Positions 23,417-35,519 of a stretch of DNA of 64,000 nucleotides are shown piece by piece (position 1 is the stretch's first letter; every line of letters starts with the position of its first letter). The DNA is from Scleroderma bovista (Eukaryota > Basidiomycota > Agaricomycetes > Boletales > Sclerodermataceae), in assembly GCA_037178675.1 (NCBI GenBank), contig JAYMGJ010000325.1:62001-126000 (forward strand). The letters run 5' to 3'. Position numbers and translations under genes: made by a program. The notes beneath the pieces were generated by a model. That model saw nothing but the letters and a program-made list of their open reading frames with translations. It had not been told where the DNA came from and searched no databases.

Positions 23417-26400
23417 TCAACTACGAACCTCGTTAACAAAGGTGAAATATACAGACGAACATAGCACTCACATCTAATGTCAACGTGCGGGAGCTGTTGA
23501 TATCCTGGTCCCGGTAGATTCCTACAAGAGAGTGTCCGCGCTCGTATAATGACCCTTTCAAGCTAATCACGATGAATTGGAAGGAGTCAGATGCATGCGA
23601 GCGGATGTAATTGGCAATCTTCGCAACATTGGTGTTATCAAGCGCTGCATCAACTTCGTCCAGCACGAAGAACGGTGCCGGTTGGTAGCTGCAGAATGTC
23701 TAGGTTCAGATATTCCAACTTCCTTCTCTGCACTCACCTGTGTATGGCAAAGAGAAGTGCCAGGGCAGCCATCGTCTTCTCTCCACCAGACAGTTGTTCC
23801 ATATCGCGGAAACGCTTCATAGGTGGCATGGCATGATATTTGATCCCTGCAGTATAGGGCTCCTATTTACATCGGATTTCAGGGCCAATAAAAACAACTC
23901 GGCTAAAATCTTACCTCGCTGTCTTCCAAACTAAGGTATGCAACACCCCCCATGGGTGCAGACTTACCCTTGGTGAGCTCTTTGTACACAGGATCTATCC
24001 GGTCTGCGATGTAGTTATAAGCATCAGTAAAAAGTTCGTATCTGTGTGCACATTAGCATGTCCGCTATCCTTGTATACAAAACCGTTGGCATGCCTTCGT
24101 CGTTTGACGTCGTTGAACTGGTCTCGGGCAGTTTTTGAGTCCTTGCGGGCCTTCTCGGCCTCCTTCTCAGTCTCGGCCAGTTTGGCCTCAACGTCATCTA
24201 GTCTGTCGAGCGCAGCTCGTCAACCCAGAAGTAACTCGTATAGACTGCGGTGTACACCCCACCTTTCTATTGCCTTGAGATTAGGTGCCATCCGTTCTAT
24301 TTCGGAATTAAGTTGCGATATTGAAGTATCAAATCTAGCGAGCGTTTCTGAAGAGTTGGCCTGAAAGAAGGGTTCATCTAAACTTGACACGGTCAGCCTT
24401 CTAAACCATACTTACAGCACACTCTTCGTCGTCCAAAGCGTCGAAGTCAATCTCAATACCGTAATCTTGCACTTTTTTCGGTCGTTGCGTGCCCTCTTCG
24501 TCCTCATCTACACCCATGGCAACTTCCTCGCGTAAGTTCTGTCAAAGAGTTAATAAATCACCAATAACTCAGATTAGTGACTTCACCTCCTCCATGGGGA
24601 CATTTTTCAAGTTGCCTTTGAGTAGAGGTAACCTAACATCTTCAAGTCGACATTTGCGATATAATGCCGACCGTTCAAGAGCCCACTTCTCGATTTCATC
24701 GTTCTAGTAAAAAAAGGTTATGAACACTAAGCCATTCAAGCGCGAAACCATATACACTACCTTCAAGCCAATTTCTTTGAGTGCCTGGTCAAGCACCTTG
24801 GCTGAACGGGCATGCGTTTTCTTTGCCTGTTCGACGGCCTTGGACTTTTCTTCTTGGATGTTGTTGAGTTCATTCAGCCCCTCGCGCATGCGTTCTAGTG
24901 TGGTTTCGGCTTCGGCAATTTCTGCCTGGATTTGTTGTTTTTGTGCTTCGAGTTCAACCACTTTCATCTCCTCCTCTTGCTTGGTTCTCAGAAGTGTCGT
25001 AAGGCGCTCTTGGGTCACTTGTAATTGCTCCTCTTCAAATCGTGCCCTGGGGAGATGAACGGTGAACGGTCAGTTCTTGTTACAGAATAAATAGAAGGAG
25101 CCTTACTGATGTGTCAATCGCGCAATCTGTTGGTCATATCGAAGTCGAGCTTGACTCTCTTCTTCTGCGACCTTCAACTGGCGTTCTTCATACTCTCGAA
25201 TATCCTTGACGCCAATTTTGGCACAGAAAGATGCAAAGACACTATTTTCAGCTTCGTCTACGACAGCTCGGAGGGCAGTAATCTGGGCCGCCAGGGTTGT
25301 GTGGGCAGCCTGGGTCTGGGTAATGATAGTCAGCATTAAAGAAAGAAAGGGGGCGGGCCCACAAGACCAACCTTTTTAAGCTCAGGAGCTAGTTTCTTCA
25401 GCTCCCGCTCGTGATGCTTCAACTCGTCCTTGGTGCCGTTATACCGCAGCTTCAACGCGCTCTATACACATGATCACGTAGAAAAGTCAATGAGCCACCT
25501 TGTAGGTACGCATGAGCACAGGCTCAACGGAAACTTACCAAATCATCTTTCGCCAGTGTGATGGCGCTTTCAAGTCTCGCTATCTCAGCAATGATATTTT
25601 CATCTGCCTTTCCACGTGATTTTGAACGACTCAGCTCCTGCAACTGGGACTTGAGAGTATCCCGAAGTCGAATTAGGCCTGTCCAAACGACCAGACATCC
25701 GATGAGTTTATGTCGCTGAATAACCACAATTTATGCTCCACGTACCTTGAACATCCTTTTCCTCCCATTTCTTACTCGATCCATGGGTGCTCCGCCCACC
25801 CGTCATCAATCCACTCTTGTGGATGACTGTCCCATCAAGAGTGACAGCTACAAGTATGCACCAGCATCAGCATGTGCATACGGTATGTTGGCGATAGGTA
25901 ATCGAGCGGTACGAACCTTTAACTTCTTGACCCTTTTCCCAACATACGTACTTGGCAACCTCCATAGAGTCACACACTAATGCATTCCCACAAGCGTGCT
26001 GCATGGCGCGCTCAACAGCAGGCTCATACTGAATGACATCCACGGCTAGACGGGCACCCTTGGCGAACGAACGGTATTTATCGTTGACGGGTTTCACGGA
26101 AATCGTGTCAAGAGGTAGGAACGTAGCTTGTCCTGCTCGTTGTGTACGAAGGTACTGAGAACATCATGCGCTTATCAATGCGGAGAATTATGCAGGAGAA
26201 ACAGGGAGGAACGCACCTCTATACATTCTATGGCAGTCTTTTCTTCGTCCACCACAACCGCGTCGATATTCCGGCCAAGAATAACAGACACTGCGGTTTC
26301 GTATTTGCGCTGAGTGGGCTTGCATAAATCAACCACTCGACCCCTGACGCCTAGCACAATTAAGTAATGGAGATGTATCTTGCGAGGCAGAAAGGCGCAC

Positions 26401-28420
26401 CTGGAAAGATGCGCTGGAGGTTCGACAAGGTCTCTTTCAACTTAACCTCCCGTTCGGACTCCGTCCTATCCACACCTGCTTGCAACAGACGGTGGTAGAC
26501 ATCCGCCAATTTCTCGTTCGTTTCCATTTCAAGACGGCTGTTTAACGATTGAGAAATGGCTTATCATTGACCGTGTGTAAACAAAACCTTATTCGCGTTC
26601 GTTCGCTCTGATGTTTATCATACTCTTGCTTGGCACGCGTCAAGTCCGCCTGTAAGGATGAGTGCCTTTCCTCGAGCTAGAACAGGATCAGAAAAGGGCA
26701 CAAAAGCACAAGATCATGTGGACCATACCTCATTCTTCCTTTCCCCCTGGGATGTCGCATCTTCATTCAACTTGTTCCGCCTAGTTTCCATTTCTTCAAA
26801 CTTGGCTTTGAGTTGGTTGAGAGTGCGCAGCGCAGTCTTTTCTTCGCGACCAAGAGTTTCGAGCGATTGGCGCTCGGCTACGGCCAATACACTCGCAGCT
26901 GCTTTGCTGAGCAAAGATGAATACCGTGGACTATGACTTGGTACCAGCATCGTAGACTTACAGCGACCGATACTCAGCTAGACTTTCTGCACTGAGAGAC
27001 GTGCTATACTGGGATGCGCGACGGTGAGTTTCTGTGCAGTGTGAGAGGTACATCGCGATAATCACTATGACATAGACCCCGCACCTGCAGCTTCGTCAGC
27101 AGCTCTTTGAGTCGATATCAGGTCACGTCGCAGGTTATCTAATTTCGTTCGTTGACGCTCTTCGTCTTTCCCTACTTGTTCATGCAAAGATTTCGCATTG
27201 TGTACTTTACGAGTTGAATGCTTTATTTTCTCGTCGGTGGCCACAAGTTCGGGTTCCTAGAACGGGTAATTCAGCCTACTTACTGGAGAAGGTGGGTCGC
27301 ACTCGCCTTGGACTCGATCGACTTCTCTGCCTTCTTCACCTTTCTTTCCTCTTTAACAACGGCTGAGCGTGCTTTGGCCTGTTCAGCCCGGGCTGACTCC
27401 AGTGCATTGTCGTGATTTTGCTGCTCCTTACGCAACCCTGCAAGAGCTCGGGATTTCGTTTGGATATCGCGAGCGTTTGCTTCAAGTGCCTTCTCGATGT
27501 GGAAAAGCTTATATAGGACACGACGAAGAATCAATTGATCCTGCGAATAGGTGAACGGGAGGACCGGTCATAGCAAGTACGTTACGCACTCTTTCCTCAC
27601 AAAGTCCCTCGAAACGTTCTGCTTCGCCCTTTTGTTCCTTGTATTGTCTGATTTCACCCGCGATGCCCCTGCGCTTGGTAAAGTTGAATGTAGCATTCTC
27701 AGTTGCTCTCTCCTGTGCCTCTTTTGCCTTGTCGTACTCTGCAGCCAACTCCAGAGACCCAGATATCTGTTCAATAAGGCGCGTAAGCTCACGTGGCGAC
27801 TGTGATGCCACTGCTTCAACGTCTCCCTGGAACACAAGGAAGTTTTTTGCTTTCACGAGAATGTTATGGGATACAAGTGCAGAGTTGTATGCGGCATATG
27901 TGACAACTTGATTGTTGAGACGGTACTCAGAAGCCCCGGTAGTTGAAATTCTACAAAGGGGCTACCGTATAAGTTACCAAGATGGAGGCAAGAGAACACG
28001 TACGTGCGTTGGAAAAGCCACTCCTTTTTGTCCACGTCCTCGTAAACAGCGAGAACCCAGGCTTTCTTTGCACTGCCGTCCCGCCGGTCTTCGGCACCGT
28101 CGCTCTCCTCATTATTTTCTTGGTCCTGGGTTGGTTCAGAACCATCCACGGGGGCCTTTGCGAGTCTCCGTCCTCGATATACGAGATCCTTCAGCTGGCT
28201 ACTGCGCAACTGTGCACTCTTGACGCCAAGCACGAACGAAATAGCGTCCATGAGATTCGACTTTCCAGCACCATTTGGCCCGATGACAGACGTGAAGTGC
28301 TTGAATGGTCCGATGACCTGGAGTCCACTGCCTTTACATGAGCCCCTGTGTTTTCCCCCCTGCGTCATTGACTCACCGATACGATTTGAAGTTGCATAGT
28401 TCGATGCGCACAAGAGGCAT
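23417..28420 (-). CDS. SMC1: SMC1, cohesin ATPase subunit
   Basis: Many short exons. Start at 28418-28420 gives [15 protein letters not shown]; a 59-nt-class intron joins to [20 protein letters not shown] then [14 protein letters not shown] (Walker A, GPNGAGKS) and [16 protein letters not shown]. Long heptad-rich coiled-coil exons follow. A hinge is present around 25.8-26.4 kb ([20 protein letters not shown] and [20 protein letters not shown]). A second coiled coil (about 24.3-25.7 kb) leads to the ABC signature [20 protein letters not shown] and Walker [21 protein letters not shown] last short exon probably ends at a TGA at 23417, giving LTLDVRS. SMC1 pairs with SMC3 to form the cohesin ring that holds sister chromatids. 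Length and motif order match the family, and no frame disruption was seen. Exact borders of every exon were not individually resolved. Confidence 0.93.
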
Positions 28421-28633
28421 ATCGCCGCACAATACAGGGGAACCACAACCGCGCTCGTCACAGAAATGTCACACATGTTACTGTCACTATTATCTACCAA
28501 GCACTACGACTACCAGGGAAAGCAAAAATCACAGCACAAAAGAGACCCTCGTTCGAAAAGAGAATTAGTATGTACAACCAACGAAAAAAAGAAGGGAACT
28601 ACACACAGCGTATAATACGGATAAAACAAACAT

Positions 28634-31264
28634 TTACGTAGTATTGCGCGACATTGCGTCTGCTTGTCGAGGAAGCACAGAGCAGACAAGCGCCTTGCCA
28701 ACCCCATACCGCTCGAATTCCGTGCTGCTGACAGATGTGTGCGGTCCAAGTGCACAATCAGCAAGCGTCGAGATGCGAGGAGAAATCGTCTGCGCTCGCA
28801 AGCGCTGCAGTAGCTGCCCTTGCTCACCAACGCTTGGTGTGGCTGACGGAGACGCCACTCCAAATGGGTGGGAAATGGATGGGACCGTCAGATGTGGAGC
28901 AGGACGAGGAGGGAGCCGATGTCGCATGCTGACGTCGCTCGTGGCAGTTGGAGGTGGGAGGTTAGGATCAAGCACAGACGGATGCTTGCCTGCATAGTCT
29001 GATAAAGTGCGTGTGTGGTGGTGTGCAGCGTCTTGCGTGTCTGGCGATGACTGGCACTGCAAACAGGGGGGACTTCCCAGAGCGAAAGGGTGGCTCGGCA
29101 TACTGAAGTCGTGGCCAGGGGAGACATGCTCATATGGCGATGGTAACGATATGGCAATGCCAATGGCTTCTCCTGAGAGTGGGAAACGCTCGCGCTCGCC
29201 TCCATCTCCGCTATTACCTAAAGGGTCGCTGGTGTTGACCACTTCCTCATCAGGTACCTGGATGGGCAGGACATGGGCATCCTGTGACTCGTTTTGATGA
29301 GCGCCGCATAGTGCACCAGCCTTCTTGATTGCAGTTGAACCCCACGACTCGCTGCGAGAATGCATCTGGTGTTGGAATGGGTTTCGCGATGATTTCGATG
29401 AATTTGAAGTAGATAAAGAATGTGAATGCGCATGAGACCGAGAATGAGATTGTGATGAATGAAAGAGAATGGGTGTTGAATGAGTGGCTTGAGAGTAAGA
29501 CTTGCTGTGAAAATGGGATAGAGAGTTGCTTGACTTCTTGGTAAGAACCCTAGGCTGGACACTTTGGCTGCCGAGTAAAGCACGGGCAGCAAGATACTCA
29601 AAGTTGCTCCCGCTTTTCGCTGTGTCGGGCTTGTCCCCATTGAATACGTGTTTCTCCGAAAGCGATTTGGAACGCGCGCGCGAGAACGACCGAGCATGCT
29701 TGTTGCCCAACGATTTGGTGGCCTGCGCTCTCCATCGTTCGCGCAGCCTCTCGAGATCTTCGCTTTCCTTGAGAACCCTAATGAGCGTATATTAGCATTG
29801 ACCAGGCACAAATAGCAGAAGAAATACATACTGCGCTACCGAGGGAGGCGGACTTGGTGGTGGTCGGTCATCGGGTCGGTCCGCGTGATCGGCCACTGGA
29901 GCAGGCTGTTGTTCCTCGGGAACTGTGTCCACAGCGGAATTAAGCATGGCGGCCTCCGCAAGGGTTGCAGGAGATTGTGTGTTCGGCGTGACGGAGCCTG
30001 CCATTAGAGTGGCTGACGCCGTGGCAGGGCGTGGTGGGAATGCAGTAACAGCAGCACCGGGGTCGTCACCAGGGATGGGGGTAGATGGGGGACTAATGAC
30101 AGGTCGACGGCTGGAAATCGGACCGTGTTGCACTTTGAGACGGGGCCGAGGGAAGATGAGTGTGTCGCACCAATTCCCAGCCGTTAACAACACATCCCTG
30201 CGCTTCCCAGAAGCCGGTGTCTTCGTAGCGCTCGTTTGACCGTCTGCGACCCTGACCGCGGATGACAAATTTGGGACAGAGAAAGAGGATCTGAGTAGAC
30301 CCCGAGGCTGAGGTGGCCGGATCCCTACGGAAGGGCTATTTTTACGAGGGGTGGCGGGTGGCTGTTGGGGTGGTATGGGGAAAAGGAGAATATCGGGTTC
30401 ATCTATCTCTGATTTCTCGCCTCGCGGTCTCTCCTGGCCATCTCGGGAACTAGATCCCTGCGCAGGACACGCATCCTGTGGTACTGCTGAACTCTGTGCA
30501 CGAGCGGAAAGAGAGGAGGAATATACGTGTGGATGAAGATGAGACGGGGAGGATTGGTTAATGGGCGAAGATTGTTGGGAATCTGAGTCCAATGTTACGT
30601 GATGACTTTGGGATCGCACGGAACGTCTTTTCCTAAGAGGAAAAAGGCTTGAAGTATCCAAACGAGGTATCGCAGGCGATGATGTTTGTGAAGGAGAATA
30701 CTGGCAATAATAGTAGTCCTCGTTGTCAGTACGGAGAGGCGAGGGAATGTCACTAGGGTCAGCCAAGTGCGCTTTGAGGCGTGTGGATTGCTGGGATTGA
30801 GGCATATGGATGATGGGGGTGCCATGGCGCGATTTGCGATTCGAACTAAAAGCGAAGAAACTAGAGCGACGGGATCGTTTCTGAGAAACAAGAGCCCGGA
30901 TGGGAGGTATTGGGGTTTCGCCTATCCCACCATCCATCTTCGGGAACACAGAAGTAGAATCTTCTGCAAAGGATGATAATGCGAGAATATGAGGAGCTGG
31001 AGCTGGACGACTGTCGGTAGTACCCTGCCCCGCGTGGCCATCAAGGGTGTGTTCCAACGGGCTCGGAAGTTGGTTCAGTGTAGGAGTATTCTGCATCATA
31101 GTCCGGTCTTCCTTAGAACCAATGACACCAGAGGGTGGTTGGTTGGACCCCCTGGTCGATGTGAACCAATCATCCTCAAATTTCTCAGAGTTACGATACC
31201 GGGGGTTGGCCGATGGTTTTTCATTCGACCCAAAATTTGCGAGGGAGAACGAAAACAGTCCCAT
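28634..31264 (-). CDS. Large Ser/Pro/His-rich orphan protein
   Basis: Two exons: 29832-31264 and 28634-29777, split by a 54-nt intron, giving about 858 aa. The start is MGLFSFSLANFGSNEK. The protein is low complexity throughout, rich in Ser, Pro, Arg, His and Gln, with stretches such as SRSHAHSHSLSTSNSS and PPPSPPPS. There is one more ordered, basic/helical piece across the splice: VLKESEDLERLRERWRAQ. No enzyme domain, membrane segment or zinc cluster is visible. The very long open exons, the clean intron and the maintained frame argue for a real gene. Composition suggests an intrinsically disordered scaffold or regulatory protein with many potential phosphorylation sites. Function unknown. 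Its stop is about 214 bp from the SMC1 start in the same orientation. Confidence 0.78.
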
Positions 31265-32069
31265 ATCTCTTCAGTTTCGCGTCCGAGAGAAGGTTAGAAC
31301 AAGCGGATGCCGTTCAAAGGGTGGCCAGAAATCACTGTATCTTGACGGTAAGAATGTGAATAAAGCGGTACTTGACACAGAAATCCGCGAGAAACGGACG
31401 AGCAAATCGAAACGTCCGAAGGCTTTAGTCCTCGAACATTTGCTGTATCGCAATTTCGTGGCAGTGAGCTCGGTGCATTGGTCTGCAGGACGAGGCTAAT
31501 GATTTGGAGCTTACCCGAAGTACCGAGGTGGCCCCGGAGTATAAAACAACGCGGTTGCCGGTCTAAAACGAGGTCGCGGAGAGAGGGCCTAACGCCTTAT
31601 CCCTCGCCTGTACGCTTCACTGAATGGGCAAGTTGGTTGACTGATCTTGGACTTGGACGATGATGGAGTCTGCAAAACTGACCTGTCGAGTTCCCACGTC
31701 GGTCTTCTCCATCAACTTCAATCATGATCAGATTACATGGCTGATCACCGCCGAGGAATGCACAACGATGAAGTTCATAGTGGTTACGGGAGAGAGCTCG
31801 GGAGAGAGCGAGTGTACCTGGTCCTGGGCGGCCAAATTCGCAGTGCTATCGGTGTGGCCTTCTCTCACACCTGCCACTGACTAGTCATTTACATCGAGCC
31901 ATGCACCAACCTTCGATTGAACGTTGAAATAGCAGCCGTCAGCCCTTACACCGTTGCTCATATGAAAGCGACTCTTCTATAGCACTATCTGCTGCTCAGT
32001 CCAAGCTCAGATTCGTGCAACTTGTGACAATCTTGGTAAGGTGTACAATCGACAGGTCGACTTTGCACA
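31265..32069. other. Intergenic region upstream of the Ser/Pro-rich orphan
   Basis: About 0.8 kb between two divergent starts. Open frames are short and without domain character. An imperfect repeat GGGAGAGAGCTCGGGAGAGAGCG lies near 31790. No gene supported. Confidence 0.45.
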
Positions 32070-32426
32070 ATGATAAATAGATTCCGGCTACTCACAGTAC
32101 TACTCATGGTCGCCTTGTCGGGGCTTTTGGCCAAGGACACGCAGGATACAAAACCTATTTTCTGTAAGTTTTCAAGAAGGTGTCATGTTTTTCGTGGATA
32201 CTACTGTGGTGGCTTGTCCCCCGTCGCCTGTTCTCGATTCCTGATCTTTACCATTGGTGACGTCGAGCCTGAATTTGCTCACAAAGCGTGCAATGGTGAG
32301 TTATGCGACCTCAGCTCACCCAAAACACTCGTTGACAGCCATGAAACTTCTTGCCACAGTTTTTTGGGTGGCACGTGGGTGAAAGGGGTTTATAGTTTCC
32401 GCGTGCACCTCATAGGCTCTAAATAG
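32070..32426 (+). CDS. Putative small secreted Cys-containing protein
   Basis: A true ATG opens a frame with a textbook signal peptide (MINRFRLLTVLLMVALSGLL then AKDTQD), followed by a short region with about eight cysteines and ending HLIGSK. It can be read as one 118-aa exon. However, GTAAGT directly after KPIF and a GTGAGT...GACAG stretch near 32295-32339 look like introns, so the mature form is uncertain. Small secreted Cys-rich proteins are common in basidiomycetes and include host- or wood-interaction factors. No family is recognised here, and the assignment rests on the signal peptide. Confidence 0.42.
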   Translation: MINRFRLLTVLLMVALSGLLAKDTQDTKPIFCKFSRRCHVFRGYYCGGLSPVACSRFLIFTIGDVEPEFAHKACNGELCDLSSPKTLVDSHETSCHSFLGGTWVKGVYSFRVHLIGSK

Positions 32427-32885
32427 ACTCCTGGTGGGATATCACCAGGAGTCTGGGTACCTCTTACTCTGGCCATTCAAAGGAAAGTTTTGGCGCCATG
32501 TGTAGCACAACAAGTACCGTTGTCCAACATTGTGGATACACTCGCACTGACCCCGTTTTTGTGCATTTACGCACTCCGAGTTGGCCCGGACGGCAGTCCA
32601 GTACCCTGGAAAACGGGCTGCCTCAAATCGCGGGGCTAATAATGAATAACAATAGGGGTATCAATAGACTATAACAATCAAGACACGAGGGTCGAATTCC
32701 GTGGTTATATGATACAGCTGTGAGGACTTGAAAGACTGCTATTCATGTTCACCTCTGGGGTAGTCTGATGAGTTGAAGAGTCTAACAAAAAGACGAATAC
32801 GGGGTCAGGAGAGGTAGCTGATGGACCATGTGCAATGGATAGTGTGGACTACTTCCCTACAGTATCTCCAGCTATTCCAAGTGAA
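32427..32885. other. Intergenic region between the secreted-protein candidate and the WD40 gene
   Basis: About 0.46 kb between two convergent 3' ends. A short inverted repeat CTCCTGGTGATATCACCAGGAG-like hairpin sits at about 32428-32451 just after the candidate stop codon; apart from that nothing is recognised. Confidence 0.5.
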
Positions 32886-34938
32886 TTATTGCAATCCAAT
32901 AATTGTACTTTTCTCTCCCCGCTGTATTCTGCGAAAGAATAGACAGCAACTGCATTCCTCAACAACCCCGTCGCTATCCGAGCTAACTTGCGAGAAGTTC
33001 CCATCTACACGGGGAGTGTAGCTTTGGGGAACAGGCGCACTAAAGTCCGAAATCCCCGGTAAGGGAGCGGGGACTAGTTGATGATTTTTTACAAGATACG
33101 ATTTTCGCGCTTGATCAACCGGTGGACCATTATAAGCCACTTCAAGTACCTACAGAAAGGAAAAGTGAGATCAGCTACCGGAATCACTTCCGACAAATGA
33201 AGAGTTACACGTCGTTTTCGAGCAAAGAGAAGTTTTTCGTTTGCCATGTTCTGCGAGTTCCCGGTGGAAGTCGCGCCACCATGGTCACCCTGTGCACGGC
33301 GGAGGCCTTTAAAGTATTTCTTCGTTTGTTTGAATTGATGAGACAGTTGTCTTCTACCCCCCTGTTGGCCAGTATGCTTTGATGACGAGGTAAGCATAAT
33401 GCGACGATATTAATAACGAGAAACATACCGCTGTCGGTTCCCAGAATGAATTGTCTAAGTCAGGCATAACTTCGTCTCGTGGAGGTGGAACGGCACTTAG
33501 CTGACAACTATGTAAGCCTAAAAAAAAAAAGTGCGATACAAATGTGTCGCTCACATCGAGGCACTCCGAACGCGATGACGTCTCGCTGTCCTGCTCGGGT
33601 TCCCTTGACGGAACATCCGGTTGCGTCGTATGCAAAGACTGGACATCGTCCTCCGGCGCATTCCCGTTGTCGTTCGAAGATTGGACATCTTCCCTCGGCG
33701 CCGTGCTGCTGCCGCCATTCTAAGATATGCAAGTATTACGGGTGAGTCAGGATGAGAAAAGGGGACATACAAGTTCTGGGGTCGAGTCAGGCTGTATAAA
33801 ATGCAATAAATTCCAGGAGGAAATGGCGTCACCGAACAATACTTACGCTCTGTGGCCGAGAATGCGATGCTAGTGAACCCTTTACAGCAAGAAGGTCACA
33901 ATGGCCCAAATAATTATCTATGTAAATACTTACGCTACTTCCCATGGGCGAGTCGGTTGCAAATACCACACCCAAATCCCAAATCTTGATTTTTTTATCA
34001 TTCCCTGCACTTGCTAGATACTTGCCATCAGGTGAGAAAGCAACCGAGTGTACTAGATCTGCATGGCTGAGAATGGGTCCAATTTGTTGATAGGTGTTGG
34101 TGTCCCAAAACTTGATTGTGCCCCGATCAGTTGACGCGGATGTAAGAAGTCGGCCGTCGGGAGACATGGCAAGAGAGTGTACTCTTTGCGAATCCGCCCG
34201 ACATTCTGCCAATTTAGAGCTATTGCTTATATCGAAAAATTCGATAGCACCGTTGTGCAATCCAAAAATAAGTTGACGGCTGTCCAGAGACCAAATCATC
34301 GACCAAACGCGATCGCCAGGGTGTTGCGTCAGATGAGGAAGTTCTACCCCTGTGAAACTGTCCCGAATATGAACAGCATGATCCGTTGCGCCAGACGCAA
34401 GCCGTTCTCCGTCAGGTGAAAAGGCGAAAGAAATTGGCCATCGCTCATAACCATCGAATGGCCCGGCAACAGTCTTACCTGTGGTAAGACTGGAAATCAT
34501 CACTACACCATCCATTGACACACTTGCAACCTGCTGTGAGTCCCGGGATATTGCCAGTGAGACCACTGGATACGAGTGGCGTTTCTTGAGTTCCAAAGCC
34601 TTTTCGCAAGTCTTCGCATCCCACACAATAACCCTTCCTCCTGACGTCCCACTCACGATCACCCAGCCATTCTCTGCTACACCGATTGAACGTACGTCCT
34701 CCTCGTGTACCATGATTTTCGCGGCTTCTGTGTGGTCTCGCATGTTCCATACTCTTACTGTTCGGTCATGGCATCCGCTTATAAGATTTCCGCTAGGGTG
34801 ATAGGTCAGCGATTTAACCGCGTCCGTATGTCCGGTAAGGATAATCGCTGGTTCTTGAGACGGCCCTGGATGTTTTGGAGGATCCTGTCTGGCCCCTACA
34901 CCAAGTGCATCCTTCATTGTGCTCCAGATCGTTGTCAT
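32886..34938 (-). CDS. WD40-repeat protein with a disordered C-terminal tail
   Basis: Seven exons (34938-33934, 33879-33847, 33791-33771, 33719-33555, 33500-33429, 33376-33154, 33073-32886), all joining in frame to about 568 aa. Exon 1 holds a seven-blade-size propeller with typical GH-to-WD units: LTGHTDAVKSLTYHPSGNL, RVWNMRD, SFAFSPDGERLASGATDHAV, HSLAMSPDGRLLTSAS, KFWDTNT and HSVAFSPDGKYLASAGNDKK then IKIWDL. The remaining exons are small (two are only 21 and 33 nt) and encode an acidic, Ser/Gln-rich tail, a basic KQTKKYFKGLRR part and a final CSCCLFFRR. Such WD40 proteins with lineage-specific tails are abundant in Agaricomycetes; their partners are unknown. The terminal Cys cluster could be a lipidation site (inference). 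Introns are 51-80 nt. Confidence 0.88.
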
Positions 34939-35519
34939 CGTTGACTATCACTGAGAGGCTTAGCTGTGGTGGGGTGTAGCATGATGGAGCAAAAATCAGC
35001 AAGCGCCAAAGCACACAGCATCACCGAATACCTTCGTGTGCTTCGTCTCTGGGCCTAGGCCGACAGCAGACCCGTACTTCGGTTGTTCCTTCAAAAATCT
35101 TGCTCGTTCACATTGATGTCTATGAAGTCATCTGGCGAAAGCACCCGTCAGCCGGTGCTACTGAGACGAGGAATGCTGTGAGCGCTTGTAATTCCTAGCC
35201 CATGTACAATATCTATATTAGGAATTACCTTGCTTGGTAAACCCGAAATTCGTTCCTCTGCCTCATTTGACAACCAGACAAAGGCCGCGCTTCGCCGCAG
35301 CTACCTTGTTTCCAAAGACACTCGAGACTTTTATTTAGTGGAGAAAATAGTACTAGTTCCAAAGGATGAAGCATGCTGCAGTGGCAGATCAAACCAACGT
35401 CAAATTGTGGTACCCACCAGGAACTAAACTCTCGAAGCTCTCGATGACAGAGTGATTCCATTATTTAAGCCAAACAAGGATTAGTGGCTAGCCTAATCTT
35501 TGCTCTCTTGCCGCACATC
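34939..35519. other. Divergent intergenic region between the WD40 gene and DAM1
   Basis: About 0.58 kb holding both promoters. No additional gene or clear named element seen. Confidence 0.5.

Noticed and set aside
32660..32710. tRNA B-box-like GGGTCGAATTCC
   Set aside because: No matching A-box or cloverleaf could be drawn upstream or downstream.
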